A stretch of 64,000 nt of DNA from Pseudomonas fluorescens (GCF_000730425.1 NZ_CP008896.1:248001-312000), one strand, 5' to 3'; counted from the first letter of the stretch, positions 1 to 8,457 are shown. Numbers and translations are program-made. Notes: a model not told the origin generated them from the sequence alone.

Positions 1-181
1 TGATAAAGCCCAGCACCTGACCGTCCGCCTCCAGGATCAGGAAGCCTTGCGGGTAGAGCGCGATGCGCGTGGCGATCTTCTCCAGGGTTGCAGCTTCATC
101 GCCCTCGTAGGCGCTGATTTCGATCTCGTAGCAGCGGGCGGCATCTGCCGGCGTGGCGTTGCGCAAGGTGAGGGCGGGCAT
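1..181 (-). CDS. GNAT family N-acetyltransferase, N-terminal 60 codons (runs off the left edge)
   Basis: An ATG at 181 opens a minus-strand frame reading MPALTLRNATPADAARCYEI, and it stays open to the edge. The start resembles small GNAT acetyltransferases, which usually begin with a beta strand and a 'R.A...D' motif. The following acidic stretch ISAYEGDEAA and the LYPQGFLILE / GQVLGFI strands look like the arylalkylamine-type branch. It would transfer an acetyl group from acetyl-CoA to an amine. The acetyl-CoA binding motif (Q/RxxGxG/A) lies outside the window, so family is inferred from the N-terminus only and the substrate is unknown. It is divergent from the Old Yellow Enzyme gene. Confidence 0.75.
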   Translation of the reverse strand, partial: MPALTLRNATPADAARCYEIEISAYEGDEAATLEKIATRIALYPQGFLILEADGQVLGFI

Positions 182-348
182 GGGGATCCAGGGGCGGGCA
201 GTTGAATGAGGGCTGCATGATAGCGGGGCAGTGCCTGCGCGCAAATCCCTCTGCACAGCTTGGGTGAAGCCGTTTATGGGTGATCAAAAAACACTGGCTT
301 GCTAGGTGTATTTTAATTTGTAATCATCGCTAAATAAATAGGCTTTAC

Positions 349-363
349 CTAAGCGCAACTTAG
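349..363. promoter_or_regulatory. Small inverted repeat CTAAG-CGCAA-CTTAG just upstream of the Old Yellow Enzyme gene
   Basis: A 5-bp inverted repeat with a 5-bp spacer ends 17 bases before the ATG at 380. The sequence before it (about 300-345) is AT-rich, unlike the flanking genes, and is the likely promoter region. The position suits a repressor site, since Old Yellow Enzymes are often controlled by TetR-type repressors, but no such regulator gene is present here. Arms this short can arise by chance. Confidence 0.25.
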
Positions 364-379
364 CTCCGAGGACAATGCA

Positions 380-1480
380 ATGCACAACCTGCTGCTTTCC
401 CCGCTGAAAATGGGTCGCCTGGACCTGAAAAATCGCGTCGTCATGGCTCCCATGACACGATCGCGAGCCAAGCATGGAAGCGATGCGCCTACGGCGTTAA
501 ACGCGCTCTACTATGCCCAGCGCAGCAGCGCTGGATTGATTATCACCGAAGGCACACAGGTTTCCCGCCAGGGCCAGGGATATGCCTACACCCCCGGTAT
601 CTATTCAAGCGAGCAGGTTGCTGGCTGGAAACAAGTCACCCATGCCGTGCACGAGGCCGGCGGGCTGATTGCCGCACAACTCTGGCATGTGGGGCGTATG
701 TCCCACGCCTCCTTGCAGGAGCCGGGAGAGGTGCCTGTCGCGCCGTCTGCTATTCGGGCCCAGGCACAAGTTTTCATCCCGGACGGTAACGGCTCGGGCC
801 TGATGGCACTTGCCGAGCAGCCACGGGAAATGACACTTGAGGATATCGAGGCCGTCAAACGCAGCTTTGTCGAGGCGGCCCGCAATGCTATGGCTGCCGG
901 CTTTGACCTTGTCGAGGTGCACGGTGCAAATGGCTATTTGTTTGATCAGTTTCTGGCGACAGGCACCAATAAGCGTCAAGACACTTATGGCGGCTCAGTG
1001 GAAAATCGCGCCCGTTTCCTGCTGGAAACAGTCGATGCATTGATTGAGGACCTGGGCGCCGACCGCGTAGGGGTGCGCTTGTCTCCGTGGGGAACGATCA
1101 GTGACATTCAGGATGATGAGCCCGAAGCAATGGTGTTGTTTTTGGCCCAGGCGCTTGATCAACGCAATATCGCTTACCTGCACGTGGCGGAGTGGGAATG
1201 GACCGGCGGCCCGGCCTACCCCGAGGGTTTTCGTCAGCGTTTGCGCTCAGCGTTTCAAAAACCGTTGATTGTGTGCGGTAACTACGATGCCGAGCGAGGA
1301 GAGGCGTTACTCGCTCAGGGGCTGGTGGATGCTATCGCCATGGGGCGTTCATTTATTGCCAATCCGGACTTGGTGGAACGTATCCGCCAAGCCGCGCCTC
1401 TGGCGCAGGCCAACCCGGCACTGTTTTACGGCGGCGATGCCAAAGGTTATACCGACTACCCAACTTACTTGTCTTCTTAA
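380..1480 (+). CDS. Old Yellow Enzyme family NADH:flavin oxidoreductase (NemA/XenB-like)
   Basis: A 366-aa FMN enzyme, the usual length of the family. Such enzymes take hydride from NAD(P)H and reduce activated C=C bonds, nitroesters or N-ethylmaleimide in the cytoplasm. The N-terminal VMAPMTRSRA gives the FMN-contacting Thr26. The substrate-binding HxxN pair is visible as His181 and Asn184 in VEVHGANGYLFDQF, followed by the proton-donor Tyr186, then YGGSVENRARF. The C-terminal phosphate-binding segment is AIAMGRSFIANPDLV. The start at 380 is preceded by GAGG at 370. It stands alone; the next gene begins 166 bases later behind AT-rich DNA. The substrate cannot be read from sequence; xenobiotic reductase, NemA and morphinone reductase-like names are equally possible. 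Confidence 0.92.
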   Translation: MHNLLLSPLKMGRLDLKNRVVMAPMTRSRAKHGSDAPTALNALYYAQRSSAGLIITEGTQVSRQGQGYAYTPGIYSSEQVAGWKQVTHAVHEAGGLIAAQLWHVGRMSHASLQEPGEVPVAPSAIRAQAQVFIPDGNGSGLMALAEQPREMTLEDIEAVKRSFVEAARNAMAAGFDLVEVHGANGYLFDQFLATGTNKRQDTYGGSVENRARFLLETVDALIEDLGADRVGVRLSPWGTISDIQDDEPEAMVLFLAQALDQRNIAYLHVAEWEWTGGPAYPEGFRQRLRSAFQKPLIVCGNYDAERGEALLAQGLVDAIAMGRSFIANPDLVERIRQAAPLAQANPALFYGGDAKGYTDYPTYLSS

Positions 1481-1646
1481 CTTAGTGTTCCGAAATCTGG
1501 ATATATCGTGATATACAGTTTGAGTTCAGGCCCAGAGTTTAATAAGCAGTTATTGAATGTTCAGGGCCTGGATTGGAAGTTTTGATCGTAATAAAAAATA
1601 CCTGATTAGATAACTAATTGTTTTTACTGACAGGAAATAATAGATC

Positions 1647-3506
1647 ATGGCGATATTTGATTATAAAGGACAGGACGCACGTACACTCATCTCGGATGCC
1701 TGGACCCTGGCTACCTACACCAGTGGGACCGCCACCGTGGGGGCCCTGTACAACATACCCGGGGCGATCCTTGGAGAGGGCAACAGCTTTTCCCTGCCCA
1801 AAGGTTGGCGTGAGATTAATGCCAGTGAGCTGGATGTCGATAACAGCCGTCTGGACATTACGGGGAGTTTCACGGGTGGGGGTGTTTTCGGTGCCCAGGC
1901 CAGGGTGTTCGGGCAATACGACAGTAGTGGCCAGTTGACTAAAATGGCGTTCTCCATAGCCGGCACTAACTCACCGATCGATCTGATTGGTTGGCCAGCG
2001 ATGATCGATAACTCCTATATCAACGGTTTTGATTACCTGCTCGATGCCATCAAGGATTACGCCGTTGCAAAGAACTTGAGTGGTAAGGACGTGCTGGTTA
2101 CCGGTTACAGCCAGGGAGGTGCGGTGACCAACGGTATGTTCCTGACCAAGGACACGCTGGCAGACGGTTTCTTCAAAGACTCGGATTACTTTGGCATGGA
2201 GTCGCCCAAAGTCGGCAACGACAGCGGCATCTTCAACTTCGGCTTTGAAAACGACGTGGTGCATCGACTTATCGGCGAAGAAACCAACCTGGGCAGCGCC
2301 GCCATCGATGCCCTGACCGGCAGTGATATCAACTACACCTCGACCACCGACAACATCGTGCTGTTTGACACGATCTATGCACTGCCTACCTGGCCCAACG
2401 GCCCTTTCTCCATTGCCAACCTGACAGGCTGGGCTGCCCACCTCGAAGGCATTTTCATCAACCCCATCCAGACCATCAGCCAGTCGACGTTCTACGATCA
2501 TATCGAGCAGGACAGCACCATCATCATCAGCAATCTCGACCCCATCAGCCGCAGCTTCACCTGGGTCAGCGATAAAGCCACCGCGACCTCCAACCACTAC
2601 GGCACGCCGGCGTTCCTGCTAGGGACTGCCAGCGGCGATAAGCTACAGGATGGTCGCAGCGATGACTTCCTCGATGGATTTGCCGGCGACGACAGCTTCA
2701 GGGTCAGCACTGGAACCGATATCGTTGCCGGCGGCGCGGGCAGCGATAAGGTGTTTCTCAAAGGTGCCGTGGCGAACTACGAAGCGGTCAAGCTGAGCGA
2801 CGGCACGTTGTTTCTCAACGACACGACCGGCCAATACGGGCTCAAGGAACTGCACAGCGTTGAGTTCGTTGAGTTTGAAACGGCCTTGGCCACTGCAACC
2901 AGCCAATTGCCCTTTGTCGGCGGCTTTCTCAGCAGCGTCGGTCAAGTGTTGACCCCGGCCTATGCCGTGACCAGCGACAAGCTGGATTATCAAGGCTGGT
3001 TCGGCTCAGACAAGTCGTACAACAAAGCCATTGAAGGCACGGCGCAGGCCGACAGCCTCATCGGTACCAGCGGCCGTGACCTGATGTTTGGCCAGGCCGG
3101 TAACGACACACTGAGCGGTGGCGCCGGCAATGACCTGCTCCACGGTGGCGAGGGCAATGACACATTGCTGGGCGGCACTGGCAATGACCAGCTCTACGGC
3201 GGCGCCGGCAACGATATCCTGGTGGGCGGCCAGGGCAATGACCTGCTCAGTGGTGGCGTTGGCAGTGACGTGTTTGTATTCGACCAGGCAGGCTTTGGCC
3301 AGGATCGGATCAGCGACTTCAACATTCACCAGAACGGGCTGGATGTACTGGTGTTTTCCAAGTCGCTCTTTGCCTCTGTCGATGCCGTGCTCAGTGCTGC
3401 CAGCCAGCAAGACAATGACACGGTGATCCAGACGATAGACGGTAGCGTCACTCTGGTGGGCTTCAGCCCGGCGAATCTGACCGCGGATATGCTCAGCCTG
3501 GCTTAA
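1647..3506 (+). CDS. Secreted RTX lipase/esterase of family I.3 (polyurethanase-like)
   Basis: A 619-aa protein with no N-terminal signal peptide, as expected for type I secretion. It opens MAIFDYKGQDA, close to the MGIFDYK/MGVYDYK start of Pseudomonas I.3 lipases. The nucleophile elbow is GYSQG (Ser155) rather than the usual GHSLG. Asp203 in FENDVVH and His265 in GWAAHLEG complete a likely triad with family-like spacing. Nonapeptide calcium-binding RTX repeats occupy about residues 465-546, followed by a C-terminal region with FVFDQAGFGQDRISDF, which serves as the secretion signal in this family. Length fits the larger (about 615 aa) I.3 subgroup. No ABC exporter, membrane-fusion protein or TolC-like gene is adjacent, so it must use an unlinked type I system. 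It has its own promoter space and a strong terminator. Confidence 0.88.
   Translation: MAIFDYKGQDARTLISDAWTLATYTSGTATVGALYNIPGAILGEGNSFSLPKGWREINASELDVDNSRLDITGSFTGGGVFGAQARVFGQYDSSGQLTKMAFSIAGTNSPIDLIGWPAMIDNSYINGFDYLLDAIKDYAVAKNLSGKDVLVTGYSQGGAVTNGMFLTKDTLADGFFKDSDYFGMESPKVGNDSGIFNFGFENDVVHRLIGEETNLGSAAIDALTGSDINYTSTTDNIVLFDTIYALPTWPNGPFSIANLTGWAAHLEGIFINPIQTISQSTFYDHIEQDSTIIISNLDPISRSFTWVSDKATATSNHYGTPAFLLGTASGDKLQDGRSDDFLDGFAGDDSFRVSTGTDIVAGGAGSDKVFLKGAVANYEAVKLSDGTLFLNDTTGQYGLKELHSVEFVEFETALATATSQLPFVGGFLSSVGQVLTPAYAVTSDKLDYQGWFGSDKSYNKAIEGTAQADSLIGTSGRDLMFGQAGNDTLSGGAGNDLLHGGEGNDTLLGGTGNDQLYGGAGNDILVGGQGNDLLSGGVGSDVFVFDQAGFGQDRISDFNIHQNGLDVLVFSKSLFASVDAVLSAASQQDNDTVIQTIDGSVTLVGFSPANLTADMLSLA
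3035..3285 (+). repeat. Tandem RTX nonapeptide coding repeats (GGxGNDxLx)
   Basis: About eight copies of a 27-base unit coding for GGAGNDLLH-type nonapeptides lie within the lipase gene. In proteins these fold into a calcium-bound beta-roll after secretion. Successive units read SGGAGNDLL, HGGEGNDTL, LGGTGNDQL, YGGAGNDIL, VGGQGNDLL and SGGVGSDVF, so the run is well preserved. Confidence 0.9.
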
Positions 3507-3522
3507 GTAAAGAGCCTGCTCT

Positions 3523-3560
3523 CACGGCGATACCTTCTTGCAAAAGAAGGTATCGCCGTG
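3523..3560 (+). terminator. Perfect 17-bp hairpin after the RTX lipase gene
   Basis: CACGGCGATACCTTCTT (3523-3539), loop GCAA, then the exact complement (3544-3560). The first arm ends with CTT and the second arm starts AAG, so only a weak T-run (TCTCTTC) follows. It starts 17 bases after the lipase stop and also sits before the stop of the convergent ASCH-GNAT gene at 3615, so it may act in both directions. Confidence 0.8.
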
Positions 3561-3614
3561 TCTCTTCATGTCGTTAGTGGTTACTGCCGTGTTATCTGTG
3601 TGGTGGCCGGCAAT

Positions 3615-4424
3615 CTACAGCGATTGCTCCAGGCGTTTCTCCATCCGAACATCTCCCCCTGGCAACCGCTCCATCACGACCCAACCCAGTCGTTGATAAA
3701 AGCCATTGGCCCGGCTCGCTTCTGCGGTTTCGAGCCAGATCTGCCGATGGTGCTGGAACAACAAGGCTTCGGCCTGTTCCATCAACTGGCGGCCCAGCCC
3801 GTGCCCTTCAAATTGGGGCAGGATGAACGCCGCAAATACGCAGCCATCGTAGACATCGGCCATGGAAAAGCCGGCAGCCACGCCATCCACTTCTGCGATC
3901 CACACGCAGGGGGCTTGTTGCATGGCGTGCAGGATGGCTTCAGGGGTGATGCCCTGGTCTGTCAATTGCTCGTGGGACAGGTGGTTTTCCTTGACGCGGG
4001 TGCGAATGTCGAAAATGGCGTCGATGTCTGTCGCGCTAGCAACTCTGATGTGGCTGTTCATGCAGTTCTCGCTGTGGCCCATGAATTCAATATCGTAGAT
4101 CCCCCGCGCCGCCAGGGCCTTGAAGGGGTGGGGGAGCGGTCGAACATCACTCAGTTCCCAGGCGAACCAGCCCTCTTCAAAATAGCTGGCGCAGGCCGCG
4201 GGTACGTCATCGGGGATGAATGCCCGGACCGCTTTCACCCGCACAATGGCAACGGCCACACCGTCTTCGTCTTGATCGCCTTCGGCGTGCAGGAAACGCC
4301 CGTTCTCGACAATCAGCAGGTCCTGGGAAGGATCCAGCGCTGGCCGCCAGCGGCGGATTTCCAGGGTTTTTTCGCCTGAGGCGATACGGCTGCCGTTGGG
4401 ATGCACGATGGAGAGGGCTTTGAT
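3615..4424 (-). CDS. ASCH (PUA-like) domain fused to a GNAT acetyltransferase; apparent ATC start codon
   Basis: The frame carries two domains. Residues 1 to about 110 resemble ASCH proteins (KALSIVHPNG, GEKTLEIRRWRP, DLLIVENGRFL, AFIPDD, AWELSDVRPL), a PUA-like RNA-binding fold. Residues about 123-269 are a GNAT acetyltransferase, with HIRVASATDIDAIFDIR at its start, FILPQFEGHGLGRQLM as the acetyl-CoA motif A and ANGFYQRLGW near the end. No ATG precedes the ASCH domain in frame. The SD-like TGAGGA (complement of 4432-4437) lies 7 bases before an ATC at 4424 giving (M)KALSI, exactly where ASCH proteins start. The first conventional alternative is GTG at 4406, which lacks an SD and would cut off the first strand. 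Role unknown; RNA- or translation-linked acetylation is speculation. Confidence 0.75.
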   Translation of the reverse strand: MKALSIVHPNGSRIASGEKTLEIRRWRPALDPSQDLLIVENGRFLHAEGDQDEDGVAVAIVRVKAVRAFIPDDVPAACASYFEEGWFAWELSDVRPLPHPFKALAARGIYDIEFMGHSENCMNSHIRVASATDIDAIFDIRTRVKENHLSHEQLTDQGITPEAILHAMQQAPCVWIAEVDGVAAGFSMADVYDGCVFAAFILPQFEGHGLGRQLMEQAEALLFQHHRQIWLETAEASRANGFYQRLGWVVMERLPGGDVRMEKRLEQSL

Positions 4425-4466
4425 GGTGTTGTCCTCAGTGAAAGGTGACTGTTTGCCACCACCGAT

Positions 4467-4535
4467 TGTAGGAGCCGGCTTGCCGGTGAGAGCGGTCTAT
4501 CTTCACACCGCTATCGGGCAAGCCGGCTCCTACAG
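4467..4535. repeat. REPIN (two inverted REP arms)
   Basis: TGTAGGAGCCGGCTTGCCGG at the left and CAAGCCGGCTCCTACAG at the right form inverted arms around a spacer with CACACCGCTATCG. This is the commonest repeat type of the window. The right arm contains the TAG stop of the response-regulator gene that ends at 4530. Confidence 0.85.
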
Positions 4536-5132
4536 GAGTGGGCTGTATTTGACGGCTGCCGCCGCTCGCGATGGCACGTTGAGGCTTCTCAACAACCCAG
4601 ACACATGAATGCGCACGGTAAACGGCGAAATATCCAGGGCCTTGGCGATTTCCTTGTTGGTCTTGCCTTGGGCGATCAACCGCAACACCTCCTGCTGGCG
4701 CGCCGTCAGGGTGTTGGTATCCAGGGGCAATAGCCCCGAGGGGGCGAACTTGACCAGCACCTCGCCCTGGCGGATGGCGAGCAGGGCCTGGCCGATTTCT
4801 TCAGGCGCGATGTTTTTACCGATAAAGCCATCGGCACCCATTGCCATCACCTGTTCGATCAACAGCGGGTCATCGACCATGGACACCACGATCAACGTGG
4901 TGCGCCGCAGTTGCTGGCGCAGCTCGCCCAACTGGCTGATGCAGGTCAGGCCGGGGAAGCGCAGGTCGAGGATCAGCGTGTCGACTTCGCTGCCGCCCTT
5001 GAGCATGTGCAGCACCGTATCGAGGTCGCCGGCCTGTTCCACGCAGGCCTCGGGCAGCAGGCGTTGCACGGTGCGCAGCATGCCTTCGCGAAACATTGGA
5101 TGGTCGTCGGCGATGATGATCCGGCATGTCAT
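4530..5132 (-). CDS. NarL/LuxR-family response regulator
   Basis: A 200-aa two-domain regulator. The receiver domain (about 1-120) starts [17 protein letters not shown], with acidic Asp9/Asp10, phospho-acceptor Asp56 in LILDLRFPG and the conserved Lys105 in GFIGKN. The LuxR helix-turn-helix (about 141-195) reads [20 protein letters not shown], then [16 protein letters not shown]. When phosphorylated such proteins bind promoters as dimers. It is divergent from a hybrid histidine kinase 113 bases away, its likely partner. The last residues (SPLL) and the stop codon are encoded by REPIN sequence, so the C-terminus has probably been altered by the repeat. Confidence 0.92.
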   Translation of the reverse strand: MTCRIIIADDHPMFREGMLRTVQRLLPEACVEQAGDLDTVLHMLKGGSEVDTLILDLRFPGLTCISQLGELRQQLRRTTLIVVSMVDDPLLIEQVMAMGADGFIGKNIAPEEIGQALLAIRQGEVLVKFAPSGLLPLDTNTLTARQQEVLRLIAQGKTNKEIAKALDISPFTVRIHVSGLLRSLNVPSRAAAAVKYSPLL

Positions 5133-5245
5133 GGTGTGCTCCTCCCTGGGGCCAGGTTGTCCTGTGGCGTGCTACTTTAACACTCTGCCCGCCACCTGCC
5201 TGCCCGGCGCGCAGATATGACGATGACTGTACAAGGACGTTCTCC

Positions 5246-6859
5246 ATGAAGTTCGAGAAAGACGCCGAACTGGACCAAGCCAACCTGCGTATCGTGGTCG
5301 CCGCCTGCGCCATCGTGTACATCAGCCTGCTGGGCTTTTTGCCGGGGCAGTCGATAGACCGCTATGTGCCGGTGATTATCTATATCAGCCTGTTCCTGCT
5401 GGCCTCGATTGTGCTGCGCCAGGTAATCGCGCGCTGGCCCGGGCACTACCCTGCGCGGCGGGTTTTCGGGATGGTCCACGACTACACCGGCACCTCGTTC
5501 GGCCTGGTGGTGGGCGGTGAGGCAGCGTTGCCGCTGTATGCGGTGATGGTCTGGGTCAACCTCGGCAACGGCATGCGCTATGGCTCGCGTTACCTGGCGA
5601 TTGCCACGGGCCTGGCGTTGCTGGCGCTGCTGATGGTGTACCGACTGACGCCGCTGTGGCAGGCGCAGCCGTTTATGGTGCTGATGCTGATGATCACCAG
5701 CACGGTGATCCCGATCTACGCCCACCTGCTGCTGGAGCGCACGCGCAAGGCGTCTGAAGAAGCCATCGCCGCCAACCTTGAAAAGTCGCGCTTCCTCGCC
5801 CAGGCCAGCCACGACCTGCGCCAGCCCATCCATTCTATCGGCCTGTTTACCGCGTGCCTGCGTGAAGCGCACCTGGGCGAAGAAGCGCAGCGGCTGGTGG
5901 ACAATATCGACCGTTCGCTGCTCAACGTGTCGCAATTGTTCCGCTCCATCCTCGACCTCTACACCCTGGACAACGGCCAGTTGCTACCCAAGTATCAGGT
6001 CATCCACCTGGGCGAGCTGCTTGCCGATTTACTGCGCCAGAACACCGAAGCTGCGCGCTGGGCAGGCGTGGAGCTGCGCCTGCGCCCCTGCGCGCACTGG
6101 GTACGGGTTGATCCGGCGTTGCTGACCACCATGGTGCAGAACGTACTCTCCAATTGCTTCAAGTACGGTGGCCAGCGCCCGGTGCTGATTGGCGTGCGCC
6201 GGCACGGGGGTGGGCTGATGGTGGAGATTCACGACCAGGGGCGGGGGATTGCCGAGGAGCATCTGCCCCGGGTCTTCGAGGAGTTCTATCGCGTCCGCCA
6301 CCTGCGTGACAAGGACGTTGAAGGCGTCGGCCTGGGCTTGTCCATCGTCAAGCGCCTGGGGCAGTTGATGGACATGGAGGTGGTGCTGCGCTCACGGTTG
6401 GGCCGTGGCACCTCGGTCAGCCTGCGCGGCTTGCCCCTGGCAACCGCCACCCATCAACCCGTGGTGCGTGACGATGCACGCCAGGCGGGGCTGCTGACGG
6501 GGCTGAAAGTGTGCCTGGTGGAAGATGACCACAACGTGCTGCTGGCCACTCAGGCGCTGCTGGAACGCTGGGGGTGCGAGGTGCAGGCGGAGTCGAGCGG
6601 GCATAACCTGGTCAGCGATTGCGACATCATCGTCGCCGACTATGACTTGGGCAACCAGGCCACCGGCATCGAGTGCATCGACCAACTGCGCGCACAGCGC
6701 GGCGCGGCGGTGCCGGCGCTGATTCTGACCGGGCATGACGTAGAGAAGATCCAGGCGGCATTGCATGACCGCCAGATCGCTATCCTGTCCAAGCCCGTGC
6801 GCCCCGCCGAGCTGCGGGGTGCGCTACGAGCGCTCGGCCAACAGGCGGTTATCAGTTGA
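5246..6859 (+). CDS. Membrane hybrid sensor histidine kinase with C-terminal receiver domain
   Basis: 538 aa from the ATG at 5246, which has AAGGA 8 bases upstream; an upstream extension of the frame reads as non-coding. About six hydrophobic segments fill residues 10-165 (for example LRIVVAACAIVYISLLGFL and VIIYISLFLLASIVL), with little periplasmic sequence, so the signal is probably sensed in the membrane. The dimerisation/phospho-acceptor box is FLAQASHDLRQPIHSIGLF with His189. The ATPase shows N, G1 and G2 boxes (VLSNCFKYGG, DQGRGI, GVGLGLSIVKRLG). A C-terminal receiver domain (about 420-535) has acidic EDD and Asp465 in IIVADYDLG, and a conserved Lys in ILSKPVRP. Divergent from the LuxR-type regulator at 4530-5132, its likely output partner. 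The stimulus is unknown. Confidence 0.92.
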   Translation: MKFEKDAELDQANLRIVVAACAIVYISLLGFLPGQSIDRYVPVIIYISLFLLASIVLRQVIARWPGHYPARRVFGMVHDYTGTSFGLVVGGEAALPLYAVMVWVNLGNGMRYGSRYLAIATGLALLALLMVYRLTPLWQAQPFMVLMLMITSTVIPIYAHLLLERTRKASEEAIAANLEKSRFLAQASHDLRQPIHSIGLFTACLREAHLGEEAQRLVDNIDRSLLNVSQLFRSILDLYTLDNGQLLPKYQVIHLGELLADLLRQNTEAARWAGVELRLRPCAHWVRVDPALLTTMVQNVLSNCFKYGGQRPVLIGVRRHGGGLMVEIHDQGRGIAEEHLPRVFEEFYRVRHLRDKDVEGVGLGLSIVKRLGQLMDMEVVLRSRLGRGTSVSLRGLPLATATHQPVVRDDARQAGLLTGLKVCLVEDDHNVLLATQALLERWGCEVQAESSGHNLVSDCDIIVADYDLGNQATGIECIDQLRAQRGAAVPALILTGHDVEKIQAALHDRQIAILSKPVRPAELRGALRALGQQAVIS

Positions 6860-7184
6860 GCGGCATCAGCGGGTTGCCCCGGGCACCCTTGGGTTGGCAA
6901 TAGGCGGCGGGTTTCATCAGGCCGAAGCTGGCCACTGCAAACATCCCGCCGCTGGCACCGCTGGGCACAGAGCAGTTGTAGTCACCGGAAGCGGTGCTGG
7001 CGATGTAATAGGTGGTCATGGAGTCGCTGCGTACATTGGAAACACGCTTGACTGGCTCGCCGAGGTTGGTTTCCGAGAGGGTCTTGAGATGGTCTTCGGT
7101 GGGCTTGATATTGCTGCAACCGGCAACGCCGAACATCAGGGCGCCCAACAGCGTGAGACGGGTGACAGGGGAGTGCAGTTTCAT
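6852..7184 (-). CDS. Small lipoprotein of unknown function
   Basis: 110 aa. It starts MKLHSPVTRLTLLGALMFG, with lipobox VAGC and Cys23 as the lipidation site, so the mature protein should be membrane-anchored in the envelope. The mature part has two further cysteines (DYNCSVPSG and AAYCQPKG) that may form a disulfide. The segment TTYYIASTASGDYNCSVPSG resembles small Pseudomonas lipoproteins of unknown role. The stop overlaps the stop region of the convergent histidine kinase by 8 bases. Function not recognised. Confidence 0.8.
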   Translation of the reverse strand: MKLHSPVTRLTLLGALMFGVAGCSNIKPTEDHLKTLSETNLGEPVKRVSNVRSDSMTTYYIASTASGDYNCSVPSGASGGMFAVASFGLMKPAAYCQPKGARGNPLMPLN

Positions 7185-7377
7185 GGTGCTTCTTCCTTGG
7201 GGTTGTTTTGGTTTTTTCTACGCACAACGATCCCTTGCACGGCGGGTTCGACGTGCTGGCGGGGAGCATCGGGGTTGCCGGGGAATATAGCGCCGGCCAC
7301 CTGTGGGGTCGATTAGCACAAGTGTACTAATGGCATCTTGAGGTCACGGCAAACTGGGTTGATTCAGGGAGATTCGA

Positions 7378-7848
7378 ATGCTGCACATCAGACGCGCCAC
7401 CCACGACGATGGCCCAATCGCCTTCGACATCCGCCTGCAGGCAATCCGCAGCCAATGCATCGGCGCCTACACTGCCGAACAGATGCTGACCTGGACCCGT
7501 GGCGCGGCCGAGGACGGCTATACGGCACTGATGGCCAAGCCGTTCTACCTGGGATGTGTCGATGGCGAGCCGGTCGCCACGGGCATGCTCGACCCGGACC
7601 ATCGGGAAGTGGGGGCTCTGTTTGTATTGCCCGGTTTTATCGGGCGTGGGTTCGGCGGGCAGATGCTTGCGCACCTGGAACAGGTGGCGCTGCAGTTGGG
7701 AATTGAGGAGGTGGGGCTGGATGCGACATTGAACGCTACCGCTTTCTATCGCCGCCGCGGTTACGAAGGCGGCGAACAGTCCATCTATCATTCGCCGACG
7801 GGGCTGGCGTTGGCGTGTGTGCCAATGGTCAAGCGCTTGTCTGATTGA
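7378..7848 (+). CDS. GNAT family N-acetyltransferase
   Basis: 156 aa. It begins MLHIRRATHDDGPIAFDIR, a typical GNAT opening, and carries the acetyl-CoA motif A as ALFVLPGFIGRGFGGQMLAH (residues about 80-99), followed by LDATLNATAFYRRRGYEGGE, the usual end-of-fold 'A..FY...GF' signature. It would acetylate a small molecule or protein amine; the substrate cannot be told. A GGGA-like SD lies upstream of the ATG at 7378. It is a single gene, followed by a REPIN. Confidence 0.88.
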   Translation: MLHIRRATHDDGPIAFDIRLQAIRSQCIGAYTAEQMLTWTRGAAEDGYTALMAKPFYLGCVDGEPVATGMLDPDHREVGALFVLPGFIGRGFGGQMLAHLEQVALQLGIEEVGLDATLNATAFYRRRGYEGGEQSIYHSPTGLALACVPMVKRLSD

Positions 7849-7908
7849 GCGTGCGGCCAAGCCCTGTTCTGGCCTGGCACAAAACGCCGTGCCCAGCAAA
7901 GATCCCCT

Positions 7909-7977
7909 GTAGGCGCCGGCTTGCTGGCGATAGCGGCGGCAGGTACACCGTCATCGCCGGCAAGCCGGCGCCTACAT
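7909..7977. repeat. REPIN
   Basis: TGTAGGCGCCGGCTTGCTGG and CCGGCAAGCCGGCGCCTACA form the outer arms, with GCGATAGCGG and CGTCATCGCC inside. It lies between convergent genes (the GNAT and the copper chaperone) and may help to end transcription from both sides. Confidence 0.85.
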
Positions 7978-7986
7978 TTGATGGGT

Positions 7987-8457
7987 TCAGTGGTTCATGT
8001 GATGGCCGTCAGCGCTGTTCAGGCTGCGGGCCGGGGCCTGGATCTGGATGTCCTGTTTCTCGCCCTTGGCATTTTCCACGGTCAGGGTCAGCGGCACCTG
8101 GTCGCCTTCCTTGATCTGGCCCACCAGGCCCATCAGCATCACGTGATAACCCTCGGGATCGAGCTTCACCGCCTGGCCGGCGGGCAGTGCCACGGCGTCC
8201 ACCGGGCCCATGCGCATGACGTCGTCCTTCATGCTCATTTCATGAATCTGCACATCCTTGGCCACCGGCGACTTGACGCTGAGCAGTTTGCTGTCGCTGT
8301 CGGCCGTAAGGGTCATGAATGCCCCGCTCGAATGCTGCCCCGCCACGGTGGCGCGGGCCCAGGCGTCGCTGACCTGGACCTGGGCGCTGGCGTGGGCGGC
8401 GAGGCCCAGCAGGGAAAGACTGAGGGCGATGCGCTTGAGGGTGTGGACAGCAGTCAT
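7987..8457 (-). CDS. Periplasmic copper chaperone PCuAC
   Basis: 156 aa from the ATG at 8457, which shares its A with the TAA of the SCO1 gene (TAATG), so the two are translationally coupled. A signal peptide (KRIALSLSLLGLAAHASA) directs it to the periplasm. The copper site H-M-x10-M-x21-H-x-M is visible: QIHEMSMKDDVMRMGP and later GYHVMLMG. PCuAC proteins bind Cu(I) and hand it to the CuA site of cytochrome oxidase together with Sco proteins. A His-rich tail (DGHHMNH) may bind a second copper. The partner gene is directly upstream. Confidence 0.93.
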   Translation of the reverse strand: MTAVHTLKRIALSLSLLGLAAHASAQVQVSDAWARATVAGQHSSGAFMTLTADSDSKLLSVKSPVAKDVQIHEMSMKDDVMRMGPVDAVALPAGQAVKLDPEGYHVMLMGLVGQIKEGDQVPLTLTVENAKGEKQDIQIQAPARSLNSADGHHMNH

